Shown: positions 50,789 to 61,511, counted from the stretch's first letter. The stretch is 64,000 bases of DNA from Halapricum desulfuricans (GCF_017094465.1 NZ_CP064791.1:1-64000), one strand, 5' to 3'. The notes: generated from the sequence alone by a model not told the origin. A program made the numbers and translations.

Positions 50789-51721
50789 ATGCGCGTGACG
50801 TTTCTGGGGACCAGCGGGGCCGTGCCGACGACCGAGCGCAACCCTTCGGCCGTCCTGTTGCGCCGGGAGGGCGAGCGGTTTCTGTTCGACTGCGGCGAGG
50901 GGACCCAACGCCAGATGATGCGCTTTTCGACCGGTTTCGACGTCTCTCACATCTTCGTCACGCACCTGCACGGCGATCACGTCCTCGGGATCCCCGGACT
51001 GTTGCAGACGCTGGATTTCAACGACCGGACCGACCCGCTGGCGATTCACGCGCCCCACGGGACCCGCCGTCAGCTCGAACAGCTGATCGAGGCGACCGGC
51101 GAACGGCCGACCTATCCGCTCCGGATCCATCAGATCCGTCCCGGCGACACGGTGCTCGACACCGACGAATACACCATCGAGGCGTTCGAGACCGACCACC
51201 GGACGAAATCGATCGGCTACGTCCTCGTCGAGAACGACCGAAAGGGCCGGTTCGACCGACAGAAAGCCGAGGAGGAACTCGGCATTTCGCCGGGGCCGAA
51301 GTACTCGAAACTCCACGCAGGCGAGCCGGTCGAACACGACGGACGGACGATCCAGCCTGAGGAGGTCGTCGGCCCCCCGCGACCGGGTCGGCGCGTGGTG
51401 TACACGGGCGACACGCGCCCGACGGCCGCCGCGACAGAGGCGAGCGAGGACGCCGACCTGCTGATCCACGAGGCGACCTTCGCCGAGGACCGCCGCGACC
51501 GGGCCGGACAGACCGGCCACACCACAGCGAAACAGGCCGCTGAACTGGCCAATCGGGCCGGCGCGAAGCGACTCGCGCTGACGCATCTCTCGACGCGCTA
51601 CGCCGGCCAGGGGGACCGACTCGAAGCGGAGGCCAGCGAGATCTTCGAGGGCGAGCGCGTGTTCGTCGCCGAGGACGGCCAGGCGATCGACGTGCCGTTT
51701 CCGGACGCCGGCGAGACGTAA
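50789..51721 (+). CDS. rnz: Ribonuclease Z (tRNA 3' endonuclease)
   Basis: A 310-aa metallo-beta-lactamase-fold tRNase Z that removes 3' trailers from pre-tRNA. Metal site THLHGDHVLGIPGLL near residue 61, GDTRP near 210 and ALTHLSTRY near 267. The family exosite is between residues 115 and 195, with DHRTKSIGYVLVE. The start at ATG 50789 gives the family N-terminus MRVTFLGTSGAVPT. Confidence 0.94.
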   Translation: MRVTFLGTSGAVPTTERNPSAVLLRREGERFLFDCGEGTQRQMMRFSTGFDVSHIFVTHLHGDHVLGIPGLLQTLDFNDRTDPLAIHAPHGTRRQLEQLIEATGERPTYPLRIHQIRPGDTVLDTDEYTIEAFETDHRTKSIGYVLVENDRKGRFDRQKAEEELGISPGPKYSKLHAGEPVEHDGRTIQPEEVVGPPRPGRRVVYTGDTRPTAAATEASEDADLLIHEATFAEDRRDRAGQTGHTTAKQAAELANRAGAKRLALTHLSTRYAGQGDRLEAEASEIFEGERVFVAEDGQAIDVPFPDAGET

Positions 51722-51778
51722 CGCAAAGTACAGCACAAACAGAACGGTTAGGGGGATCGATCGCATACGGCGCGTACG

Positions 51779-52930
51779 TTGCGACGTCGACCAACGCCTG
51801 ACTCGATCGGCAAGCAAGTGGCTACACGATTACCGCCTCGGTTCGTCCGCATCGGAGTCAGCGGGACTATCACCGGTGTTGGACTCGGGCTGGCGGCCCT
51901 TCTCATCGCGCAGCTGTTCGCCGGGTTTGCGACCCCGCTCGGACTGTTTTTCGGCGGCGTCTTCCCGCTCGCGCTCGCCACTGCCGTGGCCGCCGCCGGC
52001 CTGTTGATCTGGCGCTGTGGGCTGACTGCCGAGCAGAGCGTCCACGTCGGGTTCTGGTGGGCGATCGGGACTGGCGTCTCGACAGTGACCGGGTTCGCGC
52101 TGGTCATCTTCGAGGCCAGCGGCGGCGTCACCCTTGCTGACCCGGAGATCATCGTCGTCGGCAACAGCGCGAGCGGCGGCCTCGGCGGCCTGATCGTCGG
52201 CTGGTACGACGCTCGCCGGCTCGCGCTCGCCGCCGAACGCGAGCGCGAACGCCAGCAACTGGCCGACGAACGCGAGAAGCTGGCGCTGATCAACCGGATC
52301 GTCCGCCACGACATCGGTAACGACCTCCAGGTCATCGCCGGCACGGCCGACGCCCTCGAACGCTACGTCGACGACGACGGCGCCGAGCCCCTCGAACGGC
52401 TTCAGCGGACGACCAGCGAGGCGATCGATATCACCGAACGGCTCCGGACGTTCGTCTCCGCGCTGGAAGACGACGAAGCTGACCTGCGACCGATTGCCCT
52501 CCAGCAAGTCCTCACCACGCAGGTCGAGAACCTCAGAGATCGCTATCCCGCGGCGACGGTCTCGCTGTCCGAACCCGTGCCGGACGTCGCGGTGCAGGCG
52601 GACGAACTGCTCGCGACGGTGTTGCACAACCTCCTGTCGAACGCCGTCACGCACAACGACAGCGACGATCCGCGCGTGATCGTGACGGTCGAGACCGATC
52701 CCGGGATCGTGACGATCCGAGTCGCCGACGATGGTCCGGGGATCCCCGACCCACAGCGCGGCTCGCTGTTCGAGCGCGGTGAACTCGGGCCCGACAGCAA
52801 CGGCTCGGGGATCGGGCTGTACATCGTCGATCAACTCATCGAGCGCTACGACGGGTCGATCAGCGTCGAGGACAGCGACATCGGCGGTACGGCGTTCGAA
52901 ATAGAACTTCCACGGCCTGCCGGCGACTAA
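51779..52930 (+). CDS. Membrane sensor histidine kinase
   Basis: A haloarchaeal sensor kinase of up to 383 aa. Four membrane helices (about 28-150), then a coiled linker rich in Arg/Glu, H-box RIVRHDIGNDLQV (H177), N-box LHNLLSNAVTHND, and G-boxes DDGPGIP and GSGIGLYIV. No separate input domain; sensing may be by the membrane part, which recalls other haloarchaeal DICT-less kinases. Start uncertain: TTG 51779 or GTG 51821, both plausible. Its stop overlaps the end of the convergent radical SAM gene. No response regulator is adjacent. Confidence 0.87.
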   Translation: MRRRPTPDSIGKQVATRLPPRFVRIGVSGTITGVGLGLAALLIAQLFAGFATPLGLFFGGVFPLALATAVAAAGLLIWRCGLTAEQSVHVGFWWAIGTGVSTVTGFALVIFEASGGVTLADPEIIVVGNSASGGLGGLIVGWYDARRLALAAERERERQQLADEREKLALINRIVRHDIGNDLQVIAGTADALERYVDDDGAEPLERLQRTTSEAIDITERLRTFVSALEDDEADLRPIALQQVLTTQVENLRDRYPAATVSLSEPVPDVAVQADELLATVLHNLLSNAVTHNDSDDPRVIVTVETDPGIVTIRVADDGPGIPDPQRGSLFERGELGPDSNGSGIGLYIVDQLIERYDGSISVEDSDIGGTAFEIELPRPAGD

Positions 52931-54123
52931 CGACCGACGAGCGGACAGAGCGGGTCGCTGGCGAGTGGATCACCAGTCACCGCGTACGCACGCGACCGGG
53001 AGCCGCCACACAGCTCCCGGTAGGGACACTGGCCACAGCGACCCGAGCGCTTCCCGGTGTCGCGCAGCCGCCGGAACAGCTCCGAGTCGCGGTACAACTC
53101 GACCAGATCCGTCTCGCGGACGTTGCCGGCCGATTCGGGGAGAAAGCCAGAGGGGTAGACCTCGCCGCGATGGCTGACGAAGACGAACCCGGAGCCGGCG
53201 TGGGTCGAGCCGACCGAGACCGGTTCGCCCTCGATCTCGCGGGCGATCCGTCGGTACTGGGGGGCTTCGACGGTGATCAGCCGGAACGGCGCGTCGCGCT
53301 GGCGCCGATAGAGCCAGGCCATCCACTCGTCGGCCGCGGCCGGCGTGAGCTGAGCCAGTTCGGCCCCCCGGCCGATCGGCACGAGGAAGAATACCTCCCA
53401 CATGGCCGCCCCAAGCTCCTCGACCTGGTCGGCGATCGCCGGCAGCGACGCCGCCGTGTTCGCGGTGACGGTCGTGTTGATCTGGATGGACAGCCCGGCC
53501 TCGTCGGCCCACTCGGCGGCCTGCCGGACGCGTTCGTAGCTGCCCGACTCCCCGCGGAAGTCGTCGTGGCTCTTGGCGTCCGGGCCGTCCAGACTCAGCG
53601 CCATCCGGTGGATCCCGGCGTCGGCGAACCGCTCGATGACCTCCCGTGTGAGCTTCTGTGTCGGCGCTGGCGTCACCGCTGTCGGCAGGCCCAGCTCGGT
53701 GGCGTAATCGACCAGTTCGTCCAGGTCCGGCCGTTCGAGCGGGTCGCCGCCCGAAAAGACGAGAATCGGCGGCGGATGGCCGAAGTCCGCGACGCTCTCG
53801 AGGAGCCGCTTGCCCTCCTCGGTGGTCAGTTCCTCGGGGTCGCGATCGGGCTGAGCCTCCGCCCGACAGTGGTCACACTCCAGGCCACAGGCCTGGGTCA
53901 GTTCCCAGGTGACGATCAGCGGCGTCCGCGAGAAGTCCCGTGCCATCGGTGAGCCACCCGGGTGCCCCGTCGCTTCGGACGATCCCGAGCCCGGCGGCGA
54001 CCCGCCGGGATGCCCGGACGATCCACCGGGACGGCCTGTCGATCCACCCGGGTGACCGACTGGTGGGTCCCCGGAATGCCCGGACACCGACGATCCGGAA
54101 CGCGGCGTGTCCTCTCGGTCCAT
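52927..54123 (-). CDS. Radical SAM/SPASM protein with GHPGGS-repeat N-terminal tail
   Basis: A 398-aa radical SAM enzyme. A 60-residue N-terminal tail has repeated GHPGGS/GRPGGS units. The core starts TPLIVTWELTQACGLECDHC with the CxxxCxxC iron-sulfur motif, has VFSGGDPLERPDL, and ends with a SPASM-like CGQCPYRELCGG cluster motif. The layout recalls the AhbD/TIGR04053-like group, whose members act in heme or peptide cofactor synthesis; the substrate is not known. An alternative start at 53943 (MARDFS...) would drop the tail. Confidence 0.85.
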   Translation of the reverse strand: MDREDTPRSGSSVSGHSGDPPVGHPGGSTGRPGGSSGHPGGSPPGSGSSEATGHPGGSPMARDFSRTPLIVTWELTQACGLECDHCRAEAQPDRDPEELTTEEGKRLLESVADFGHPPPILVFSGGDPLERPDLDELVDYATELGLPTAVTPAPTQKLTREVIERFADAGIHRMALSLDGPDAKSHDDFRGESGSYERVRQAAEWADEAGLSIQINTTVTANTAASLPAIADQVEELGAAMWEVFFLVPIGRGAELAQLTPAAADEWMAWLYRRQRDAPFRLITVEAPQYRRIAREIEGEPVSVGSTHAGSGFVFVSHRGEVYPSGFLPESAGNVRETDLVELYRDSELFRRLRDTGKRSGRCGQCPYRELCGGSRSRAYAVTGDPLASDPLCPLVGR

Positions 54124-54230
54124 ACCCCTCTCTCGTCGTTGCGCGCTTGTTACCGTTGTGCCGGTTCCCGATACCTGCGAACGCGCGCCGATCGGCAGCT
54201 TTTCCAATCGCCGGCCCGCCATCCTCCGGT

Positions 54231-54596
54231 GTGCTACAGCGCCTGTTCGACCCGATCGTCCGCAGGGAACTCGGTGCCGGCGTGACGAACGCAGCGCTCG
54301 GCGGACTGCTCGCGCTCGTCGTCGGTATCGAAGCCAGCTTGTGGTGGGTCGTCCCGATCGTGGCCGTCGCGACCGCCGCCGTCGCCGGCGCGAGCGACCG
54401 CGGATACAACGGCGATTACCTCACGGCGGTCGTCGGCGGTGCAATCGTGCTCGGACTGATTTGGCTGTGGGTCACCTACCGGCCCGTCCTGTCGGTGCTG
54501 GCGCTCGTACTCGTCGGTACGGGGATCGGCTTCGGGGCCAATCGACTGGTGTTCGGGGTCGTCGTTCCAGTTCCCGAGTCGCGTCGGGGGCAGTAG
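54231..54596 (+). CDS. Small integral membrane protein, unknown
   Basis: A 121-aa protein with about four membrane helices: GGLLALVVGIEASLWWVVPI, VAVATAAVAGAS, GAIVLGLIWLWVTY and SVLALVLVGTGIGFGAN. The start at GTG 54231 is chosen; upstream the frame overlaps the radical SAM gene and is not coding-like. No motif recognised. It is convergent with the aldo/keto reductase gene. Confidence 0.6.
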   Translation: MLQRLFDPIVRRELGAGVTNAALGGLLALVVGIEASLWWVVPIVAVATAAVAGASDRGYNGDYLTAVVGGAIVLGLIWLWVTYRPVLSVLALVLVGTGIGFGANRLVFGVVVPVPESRRGQ

Positions 54597-54608
54597 ACAC
54601 TGCGGCAA

Positions 54609-55577
54609 TCACTCGTGGCCTGATATCGGCACCGGCTCGTAGGGCGCTTCGAGGTACTCGATCTCGCTGTCGGTCAGGTCGATCTCCAGCGCCTCGACGG
54701 CGTCTTCGAGGTGGTCGATGCTGGAAGTGCCGACGATCGGTGCGGTTACCCAGTCCTTGTGGAACTGCCAGGCCAGCGCGATCTGGGCCATCGTCACGCC
54801 CTTCTCGGCGGCGAGTTCCTGGACGCGCTCGTTTATCTCCCGGCCGCCGCCCTCCGGATAGGGACGACCGATCGAACTCTCGTGTTCGCCCCGCGTGGTC
54901 TCCTCGAACTCCTCGTGTGGCCGGGTCAGAAAGCCCGCTCCGAGCGGACTCCAGGGCATGACGCCGATCCCCTCGCGGTCGCAGAGCGGGAGCATCTCGC
55001 GTTCCTCCTCCCGGTAGACGAGGTTGTAGAGGTTCTGCATCGTGGCGAACCGCTCCAGGCCGAGCCGATCGCTGGTGTGTAGCGCCTCGGCGAACTGGTA
55101 GGCCCACATCGACGAGGCCCCGACGTGTCGGACCTGCCCGCGGCGGACGGTATCGTCGAGCGTTCGTAGCGTCTGCTCGATGGGCGTGTCGTAGTCCCAG
55201 CGGTGGATCTGATAGAGATCGATCGTCTCCATCCCCAGGCGGTCCAGCGAGTTCGACAGCTCCTGTTCGATCGCCTTCCGGGAGAGCCCCTGTGAGTTCG
55301 GGTTGCCCTCGTCCATCTCGCCGAAGACCTTCGTGGCCACGACCTGTTCGTCGCGGTCGTACTCCGCAAGCACGTCCCCGAGAATCTCCTCGCTCTCACC
55401 GTTCGAGTAGACGTTTGCGGTATCGAAGAAGTTGATTCCCAGATCGATCGCGCGCTCGATGAGTTCGCGGCTTTCCTCGTCGTCGAGCATCCACTCGTCG
55501 CTCGACCCGAAACTCATGCACCCGAGGGCGATTTGACTCACTGTGATTCCGGTCGATCCGAGCGTGGTGTACTCCAT
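54609..55577 (-). CDS. Aldo/keto reductase
   Basis: A 322-aa NADPH-dependent aldo/keto reductase. The catalytic tetrad is visible: DTANVYSNGESEE (Asp, Tyr), ATKVFGE (Lys) and QIHRWDYDTP (His). The C-terminal NADP-binding part includes MPWSPLGAGFLTR and APIVGTSSIDHL. Typical of YghZ/Kvbeta-like reductases of sugars and aldehydes. Physiological substrate unknown. Confidence 0.92.
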   Translation of the reverse strand: MEYTTLGSTGITVSQIALGCMSFGSSDEWMLDDEESRELIERAIDLGINFFDTANVYSNGESEEILGDVLAEYDRDEQVVATKVFGEMDEGNPNSQGLSRKAIEQELSNSLDRLGMETIDLYQIHRWDYDTPIEQTLRTLDDTVRRGQVRHVGASSMWAYQFAEALHTSDRLGLERFATMQNLYNLVYREEEREMLPLCDREGIGVMPWSPLGAGFLTRPHEEFEETTRGEHESSIGRPYPEGGGREINERVQELAAEKGVTMAQIALAWQFHKDWVTAPIVGTSSIDHLEDAVEALEIDLTDSEIEYLEAPYEPVPISGHE

Positions 55578-55635
55578 GACCCGTCGTTGTTCTCCCCGTA
55601 GCCACTAAGCGTTACTGGCGCCGGGACGATCCACG

Positions 55636-55959
55636 TTACCGCTGACGCTGCCAGCCGTCGGCGGCCTCGAGCTGTGGCTCAACGGACTCGATGTCGGTCT
55701 GTATTGCACCGTAAAACCGCTGGCGGCCCACCGGCGTCCGAACGCGCAGTACCACGGTGTAGTCGGTCACCTCGAAGACCGACAGCGACCAGGTGCCGTC
55801 GACGTAGGTCCACTCGCCCCGACGTATTGATTCGTCCTCGGACACGATTCGCTCGCCGAGCTGGCAACTCAGTCGAGTCAGCGGTGAGAGATCGAACGGG
55901 ACGACCGCCGGCAGCTCCGCACCGGCCGTGGTGTCGTCCGGTGTGCTGCGAAGGGACAT
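55636..55959 (-). CDS. Small conserved protein, unknown function
   Basis: A 107-aa protein, likely a single beta-rich domain: TRLSCQLGERIVSEDESIRRGEW, SLSVFEVTDYTVVLRVRTP and RQRFYGAIQTDIE. No motif recognised. It is divergent from the DUF460 gene, whose start is 90 bases away. ATG at 55959. Confidence 0.55.
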   Translation of the reverse strand: MSLRSTPDDTTAGAELPAVVPFDLSPLTRLSCQLGERIVSEDESIRRGEWTYVDGTWSLSVFEVTDYTVVLRVRTPVGRQRFYGAIQTDIESVEPQLEAADGWQRQR

Positions 55960-56049
55960 ACCGAATTGTTCGCCGTCGACTCCCAAAAACCGTGCTGGTT
56001 TCCGGCACGCGCAAGGGGTTTATGTCGATTCAGGCCCCTACGAACAGCC

Positions 56050-58032
56050 GTGAGCACGCGAACAGGTGCCCTCGACGCGCTCGTGTTCGGGGTGGACGTC
56101 CAGAGCGGCGATATCCGCGGGGACGCCCCTTCCTATGCGCTCGTGATCTTCGACGGCGAGTCCATCGAGCGCGACGTCGTCTCCCACCGGAAGCTCCGGC
56201 GGCTGATCGACGACGAGCGGCCGGGGATCGTCGCCACGGACAACATGTACGAACTGGCCAGCGACAAGGACGCGCTGATCCGGTTTCTGGGACAGCTCCC
56301 CTCTGAGACGAAACTCGTGCAGGTCACCGGTGACGAACAGCCCGAACCCCTCTCGCGTGTCGCCAAGCGCCACGGCGTCCCCTACGACAAGCAGCCGATG
56401 GCCGAGGCCGAGGCCGCCGCCCGGCTGGCGGCTTCGAACGTCGGCTACGAGGTCTCGGCGTTCACCGACACGACCGAGGTCAAGGTCGCCCGGGGGCGCT
56501 CGACCGGCGGCGGTGGCGGCTTCTCGGAAGACCGCTACACCCGCCGGATCCACGGCGCGGTCAAGACGACTGCCCGCGAGGTCGAGTCCGAACTCGATTC
56601 GGCGGGGCTCGAGTACGAGAAGGACGTCACCGAGAAGTACGGCGGCTACGCCAACGCCGTCTTCGAGGTCGAGGGACGGCCGGCCGAGATCCCCGTTTCC
56701 GAGCACCGTAGCGGCGACACCCGGATCGAGATCGAACGGATGCGACGCGACGGCATCGAGTTCCGGCCGCTGGCAAAGCGCCGCGATCACGTGCTGGTCG
56801 GCGTCGATCCCGGCACGACGACGGCCGTCGCGATCGTCGGCCTCGACGGCTCGGTGCTGGACGTCTACTCGACGCGGACCGACGATACCGCCGCCGTCAC
56901 GGAGTGGATCGTCGAGCGCGGCCGCCCGGTCGTCGTCGCCGCGGACGTGACGCCGATGCCAAACACCGTCGAGAAACTGCGACGGAGCTTCGACGCTGCG
57001 GCCTGGGTCCCGGATTCCGATCTGCCGGTCGACGAGAAACAGCACCGCACTCGCGAACTCGCCTACGACAACGACCACGAACGCGACGCGCTGGCGGCGG
57101 CCCTGTCGGCCTACGACGACCACGAGGACCAGATCGACCGGATCGCGACGAAAGTCCCGCCCGAACGGGAGGTCGGCCCGGTCGTCGCCGACGTCGTCGC
57201 CGGCGACCACTCCGTCGAGAGCGCGCTGGCCGCCCGCGAGGACGACGAGGGCGACGACGCCGACACCGAATCGAGTCACGATCCACGCGAACTGACTGCC
57301 GAGGAAAAGAAGATCAAGCGGCTCGAGGCACGCGTCGAACGACTCGAATCCCACACCGAGGACCTCAAAGACACGATCGCCACGAAAGACGAGCAACTCG
57401 ACGAATACGAGCGGAAACTGAAAGCGGCCCGCAGCGAGCAGCGGACCGAGGCGCGCAAGCGGCGGGAAGTCACCCGGCTCGAACGGGAGAACGACCGCCT
57501 GGAGCGAGAACTCGGCGACGAGCGCGAGCGCGTCGAGGAACTGGAGGGGAAACTCGAACGGCTGAAGGCCCTCTGGAAGCTCGATCACTCGAACTTCGCG
57601 GATGTCTCCGAGAAACGGGAAGGGCTGGTCCCGGTCAAGATCGTCGAGAAGTTCACTACGGAGGCGATCGTCGACGCCGACGAGCGGTTCGGCCTCGCGA
57701 GCGGCGACGTGATCATGTTCCGGGACGCAACCGGTGCGGGCCGCTCGACCGCCGAGCGTCTCGCCGAGATCGAACCCCGGCTGGTGTTGCGCCAGGGCGG
57801 GCTCTCCGATGCGTCCGACGAGGTACTGTTCAACGAGCGGGTTCCGGTCGCTGACGCCGAGAAGGTGACTGTCCAGGAGGTGGACGAACTCGCCGTCGCT
57901 CGCGAGCGCGAGGTCGAGGCCGCGATCGAGCAGTGGGACGACTGGGTCGACGACCGCAAGCGCGAGCGCAACCAGCAGATGGTCGACCGCCTCATCAGCG
58001 AACACCGGGCGTCCGACCGCGGCGAGAGTTGA
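56050..58032 (+). CDS. DUF460/COG2433 protein: RNase H-like domains and coiled coil
   Basis: A 660-aa archaeal protein of the DUF460 family. An N-terminal RNase H/RuvC-like region (about 1-130) begins VFGVDVQSGD; a second one near residue 258 begins VLVGVDPGTTTAVAIVGLDG, with the Asp and Thr pattern of the actin/RNase H fold. About 140 residues of heptad-rich coiled coil follow (LEARVERLESHTEDLKD), then a C-terminal domain of about 150 residues. GTG 56050 fits the family N-terminus. Proposed role: nucleic-acid processing; not known. Convergent with uvrA, four bases apart. Confidence 0.85.
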   Translation: MSTRTGALDALVFGVDVQSGDIRGDAPSYALVIFDGESIERDVVSHRKLRRLIDDERPGIVATDNMYELASDKDALIRFLGQLPSETKLVQVTGDEQPEPLSRVAKRHGVPYDKQPMAEAEAAARLAASNVGYEVSAFTDTTEVKVARGRSTGGGGGFSEDRYTRRIHGAVKTTAREVESELDSAGLEYEKDVTEKYGGYANAVFEVEGRPAEIPVSEHRSGDTRIEIERMRRDGIEFRPLAKRRDHVLVGVDPGTTTAVAIVGLDGSVLDVYSTRTDDTAAVTEWIVERGRPVVVAADVTPMPNTVEKLRRSFDAAAWVPDSDLPVDEKQHRTRELAYDNDHERDALAAALSAYDDHEDQIDRIATKVPPEREVGPVVADVVAGDHSVESALAAREDDEGDDADTESSHDPRELTAEEKKIKRLEARVERLESHTEDLKDTIATKDEQLDEYERKLKAARSEQRTEARKRREVTRLERENDRLERELGDERERVEELEGKLERLKALWKLDHSNFADVSEKREGLVPVKIVEKFTTEAIVDADERFGLASGDVIMFRDATGAGRSTAERLAEIEPRLVLRQGGLSDASDEVLFNERVPVADAEKVTVQEVDELAVAREREVEAAIEQWDDWVDDRKRERNQQMVDRLISEHRASDRGES

Positions 58033-58036
58033 GGTG

Positions 58037-61006
58037 TCAGTCGTCGTCGGCGACTGGCTGTGCGATCTCCCGATCCGCGCGCGGTCCCTGCAACTCGATG
58101 TCCGGCAGTAGATCACGCAGGTACTCGCCGGTGTATGAGTCCTCATCGCGGGCCACCTCTTCGGGCGTGCCGGTCGTGACGACCTCGCCGCCGTTCTCGC
58201 CGCCCTCGGGGCCGAGGTCGATGATGTGGTCGGCGTTCTTCACCAGATCGAGTTCGTGCTCGATCACGACGACGGTGTTGCCGTCCTCGGCAAGCCGATG
58301 CAACACGTCGATGAGCTTGCGCTCGTCCTCGGGATGCAGGCCAGTCGTCGGTTCGTCGAGCAGGTACAGCGTCTCACCGGAGTCTTTCTTGCCGAGTTCT
58401 TCGGCGAGCTTGATCCGCTGGGCCTCGCCGCCTGAGAGGGTCGTCGAGGGCTGACCCAGCCGCATGTAGCCCAGCCCGACGTCCTTCAGCAGCTTCAGCC
58501 GCCGTCGGATGCCCGAGTGACTCTCGAAGAACTCGTGGGCCTCCTCGACGCTCATCTCCAGCACGTCCGAGATGGTCTTGTCCTTGTAGGTCACGTCGAG
58601 GGTCTCGTCGTTGTAGCGGTCGCCGCCACACTCCTCGCAGGGTACGTAGACGTCGCTGAGGAAGTTCATGTCGATCTTGACCTGCCCCTGTCCGCCGCAG
58701 GCCTCACATCTGCCCCCCTTGACGTTGAAGGAGAACCGACCCTTCTCGTAGCCCCGCTGTTTCGAGAGCTTGGTCTCGGCGAACAGCTCGCGGATGTGAT
58801 CGAAGACGTTCGTGTAGGTCGCGGGGTTCGAGCGGGGCGTGCGCCCGATGGGCGACTGGTCGATCAGTCGGACGGTCTCGATCTCGTCGAGCCCCTCGAT
58901 GTCGTCGTGCTCGCCGGGGTTGACGTCGGTGTCGTTCATCCGCCGGACGAGGCCCTTGTAGAGGATCTCGTGCATCAGCGTGGACTTGCCCGATCCGGAG
59001 ACGCCCGTGATTGCGGTGAAGGTTCCGAGCGGGATCTCCACGTCCAGGTCCGTGAGATTGTGCTGGCGAGCGCCGCGAATCGTGACCGTCTCGTCGCCCT
59101 CCCGGCGGGTCTCGGGCACCGGGATCGACCGCTCGCCGGCGATGTACTCGCCGGTGACGCTCTCGGCTGTGTCGATCACGTCCTCGACCGAGCCGTTGGC
59201 GACGACCTCGCCGCCGCGCTTGCCCGGGCCGGGGCCCATATCGATGATGTTGTCCGCCCGGTGCCAGGTCTCCTCGTCGTGCTCGACGACGAGCAGGGTG
59301 TTTCCGAGATCCCGAAGTTCCTCCAGCGTGTCCAGCAGGCGGTCGTTGTCCCGCTGGTGCAGGCCGATCGACGGCTCGTCCAGCACGTACAGCACACCCA
59401 CCAGTCCCGATCCGATCTGGGTGGCCAGCCGGATGCGCTGGCTCTCGCCTCCGGAGAGCGTCGCGGCCTCCCGGTCGAGGGTGAGATAGTCCAACCCGAC
59501 CTCCTCCATGAACCCCAGCCGAGCGCGGATCTCCTTGAGGATCTCCTCGGCGATCTTCGTGTCGCGCTCGTCGAGATCGGCTTCCAGGCCCTCGAAGTGC
59601 GCTACGGCGTCGCCGATCGACATCTGATTCACTTCGGTGATGGAGACCCCGTTCACGAGCACCGCCCGGGATTCGGCTTTCAGTCGCGTCCCCTCACACG
59701 CCGGGCACGTGGTGGTCGCCATGTACTCCTCGATGTGCTCGCGGGCCCGGTCGGAGTCGGTCTCGACGTGGCGACGCTCCAGATTGGGGATGACGCCCTC
59801 GAAGCGCTCGGTCTTCTCGCGGGTGCCGTTCTTGGTCGTCCACTGGAAGTGGACCCGGTCGTCGGTGCCCCAGAGGAACTGCCGGCGAACCGACTCGTCC
59901 AGTTCCTCGAAGGGCGTCTCGACGGAGACGCCGAAGTGCTCGGCGACGTTGTCGATCTGTCGCGAATAGTAGGTCCGGTTGTAGCTCCAGGGCTCGAAGA
60001 CGTCTTTGAGTGGCTTTTCGGGATCGGTCACGACCAGATCGGGGTCGACCTCCTTGGTCTCGCCGATCCCCTCACACTCCGGGCAGGCCCCGTGCGGGGA
60101 GTTGAACGAGAAGCTCCGGGTCTCGATCTCGGAGATGTCGATCCCGCAGTGCGTGCACGCCAGATCCTCCGAAAATTCGACTTCGAGGCGATCGCGATCG
60201 CTGTGGTCGGGGCTGTCGCCGGCACCGGCTAGATCTCCGGTCGATCTCGCCGTCGCTCCACCCAGCTCCACGTCTTCGGGCGGATCCGGCAGGATGACCT
60301 TGAGGATGCCGCCGCTCTCTTCGAGGGCGGTCTCGACGGAGTCGGTGATCCGCGAGCGGGCGTCGGGCGCGACTTTCACCCGGTCGACGATCACGTCGAT
60401 CGTGTGGTCGTAGTTCTCGTCCAGTTCTGGCCTGTTCATCGTGAGGTCGTACTCCTCGCCGTCGACCTCGACGCGGGCGTATCCCTCGCCCACGAGGTCG
60501 TCGAACCGATCCTCGAAGGCCCCCTTCTGGTCGCGGACGATCGGCGCGGCCAGTTTGGCCTTCGTCCCTTCGGGGAGTTCGAGGATCCGACTGACCATGT
60601 TCTGGGCCGATTGCTCGCCGACCTCCCGGCCACACTCCGGACAGTGGGGCACGCCGACTCGTGCATAGAGGAGTCGCAGATAATCGTGTAGTTCAGTGAC
60701 GGTCCCCACGGTCGAACGGGGGTTGTTGGCGGCGTTCTTCTGGTCGATGCTGATCGCCGGCGAGAGCCCTTCGACGTTTTCGACCTGCGGTTTGTCCATC
60801 TGGCCCAGGAAGTTCCGGGCGTAGGCCGACAGCGATTCGATATATCGACGCTGGCCCTCGGCGTAGACTGTCTCGAAGGCGAGCGAGGACTTGCCCGACC
60901 CAGAGAGGCCGGTGACGACTGTCAACTCCTCGCGCGGGATCTCGACGTCGACGTCCTTGAGGTTGTGTTCCTCGGCGCCGCGGACCTCGATGACGTCCTT
61001 GCTCAT
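58037..61006 (-). CDS. uvrA: Excinuclease ABC subunit A
   Basis: A 989-aa UvrA, the damage-recognition ATPase of nucleotide excision repair. Two ABC modules: Walker [15 protein letters not shown] near residue 31 and [13 protein letters not shown] near 673; signatures [12 protein letters not shown] and [12 protein letters not shown]; Walker [15 protein letters not shown] and [14 protein letters not shown]. Zinc-binding Cys motifs: CTHCG plus CPECEG (about 290-320) and CEACGG plus CEECGG (about 770-800). Archaeal uvrA is a bacterial-type acquisition widespread in haloarchaea. uvrB and uvrC are not in the window. Confidence 0.97.
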   Translation of the reverse strand: MSKDVIEVRGAEEHNLKDVDVEIPREELTVVTGLSGSGKSSLAFETVYAEGQRRYIESLSAYARNFLGQMDKPQVENVEGLSPAISIDQKNAANNPRSTVGTVTELHDYLRLLYARVGVPHCPECGREVGEQSAQNMVSRILELPEGTKAKLAAPIVRDQKGAFEDRFDDLVGEGYARVEVDGEEYDLTMNRPELDENYDHTIDVIVDRVKVAPDARSRITDSVETALEESGGILKVILPDPPEDVELGGATARSTGDLAGAGDSPDHSDRDRLEVEFSEDLACTHCGIDISEIETRSFSFNSPHGACPECEGIGETKEVDPDLVVTDPEKPLKDVFEPWSYNRTYYSRQIDNVAEHFGVSVETPFEELDESVRRQFLWGTDDRVHFQWTTKNGTREKTERFEGVIPNLERRHVETDSDRAREHIEEYMATTTCPACEGTRLKAESRAVLVNGVSITEVNQMSIGDAVAHFEGLEADLDERDTKIAEEILKEIRARLGFMEEVGLDYLTLDREAATLSGGESQRIRLATQIGSGLVGVLYVLDEPSIGLHQRDNDRLLDTLEELRDLGNTLLVVEHDEETWHRADNIIDMGPGPGKRGGEVVANGSVEDVIDTAESVTGEYIAGERSIPVPETRREGDETVTIRGARQHNLTDLDVEIPLGTFTAITGVSGSGKSTLMHEILYKGLVRRMNDTDVNPGEHDDIEGLDEIETVRLIDQSPIGRTPRSNPATYTNVFDHIRELFAETKLSKQRGYEKGRFSFNVKGGRCEACGGQGQVKIDMNFLSDVYVPCEECGGDRYNDETLDVTYKDKTISDVLEMSVEEAHEFFESHSGIRRRLKLLKDVGLGYMRLGQPSTTLSGGEAQRIKLAEELGKKDSGETLYLLDEPTTGLHPEDERKLIDVLHRLAEDGNTVVVIEHELDLVKNADHIIDLGPEGGENGGEVVTTGTPEEVARDEDSYTGEYLRDLLPDIELQGPRADREIAQPVADDD

Positions 61007-61187
61007 TCATCCCGTCTCACGGGAGCGACCACTGAAACCCTGTCGGTCCCGTTGGCGCCGCGGCTCGCGGGATCGACGGCACCGCCACTCGCAGGTCGAC
61101 TCTGGCCGCACACACCCATGTCGGCTCTCCCGAAACGGACTGACCAGTAGCACTTAACATATCGCCGGCGCCAACAGTTCGGCACGG

Positions 61188-61511
61188 ATGCAGTTCTGTG
61201 ACGAATGCGGCTCGATGATGCACGCCGATGGCGACGTGATGGTCTGTTCGTCCTGCGGGCACGAACAGCGACGCGACGAGGGCGCCGCCGAACAGTTCGT
61301 CTCGACGGAGTCCCAGAGCACCGACGACGTCATCGAAACCGAGGAGGGCGCGAATTTCGAGGGCAAGCCCACCGCCGAGGACGTCGTCTGCGAGGAGTGT
61401 GGCCACACGAAAGCCTGGTACACGATCAAACAGACCGGCTCCGCGGACGAGCCGCCGACGCGATTCTTCAAATGCCAGGAGTGTGGCCACCGCTGGCGCG
61501 AATACAATTGA
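61188..61511 (+). CDS. tfs: Transcription factor S (TFS/TFIIS-like)
   Basis: A 107-aa RNA polymerase cleavage factor with two zinc ribbons: N-terminal CDECGSMM with CSSCGHEQ, and C-terminal CEECGHTKAWYTIKQTGSADEPP plus FFKCQECGHRWREYN. The acidic DE in TGSADEPP is the hairpin that stimulates transcript cleavage in backtracked polymerase. Typical haloarchaeal length. It is the last core gene before the right-hand accessory block. Confidence 0.95.
   Translation: MQFCDECGSMMHADGDVMVCSSCGHEQRRDEGAAEQFVSTESQSTDDVIETEEGANFEGKPTAEDVVCEECGHTKAWYTIKQTGSADEPPTRFFKCQECGHRWREYN

Noticed and set aside
56038-58146. Long minus-strand frame opposite DUF460
   Set aside because: Fully explained as the antisense of a coiled-coil, codon-biased gene.
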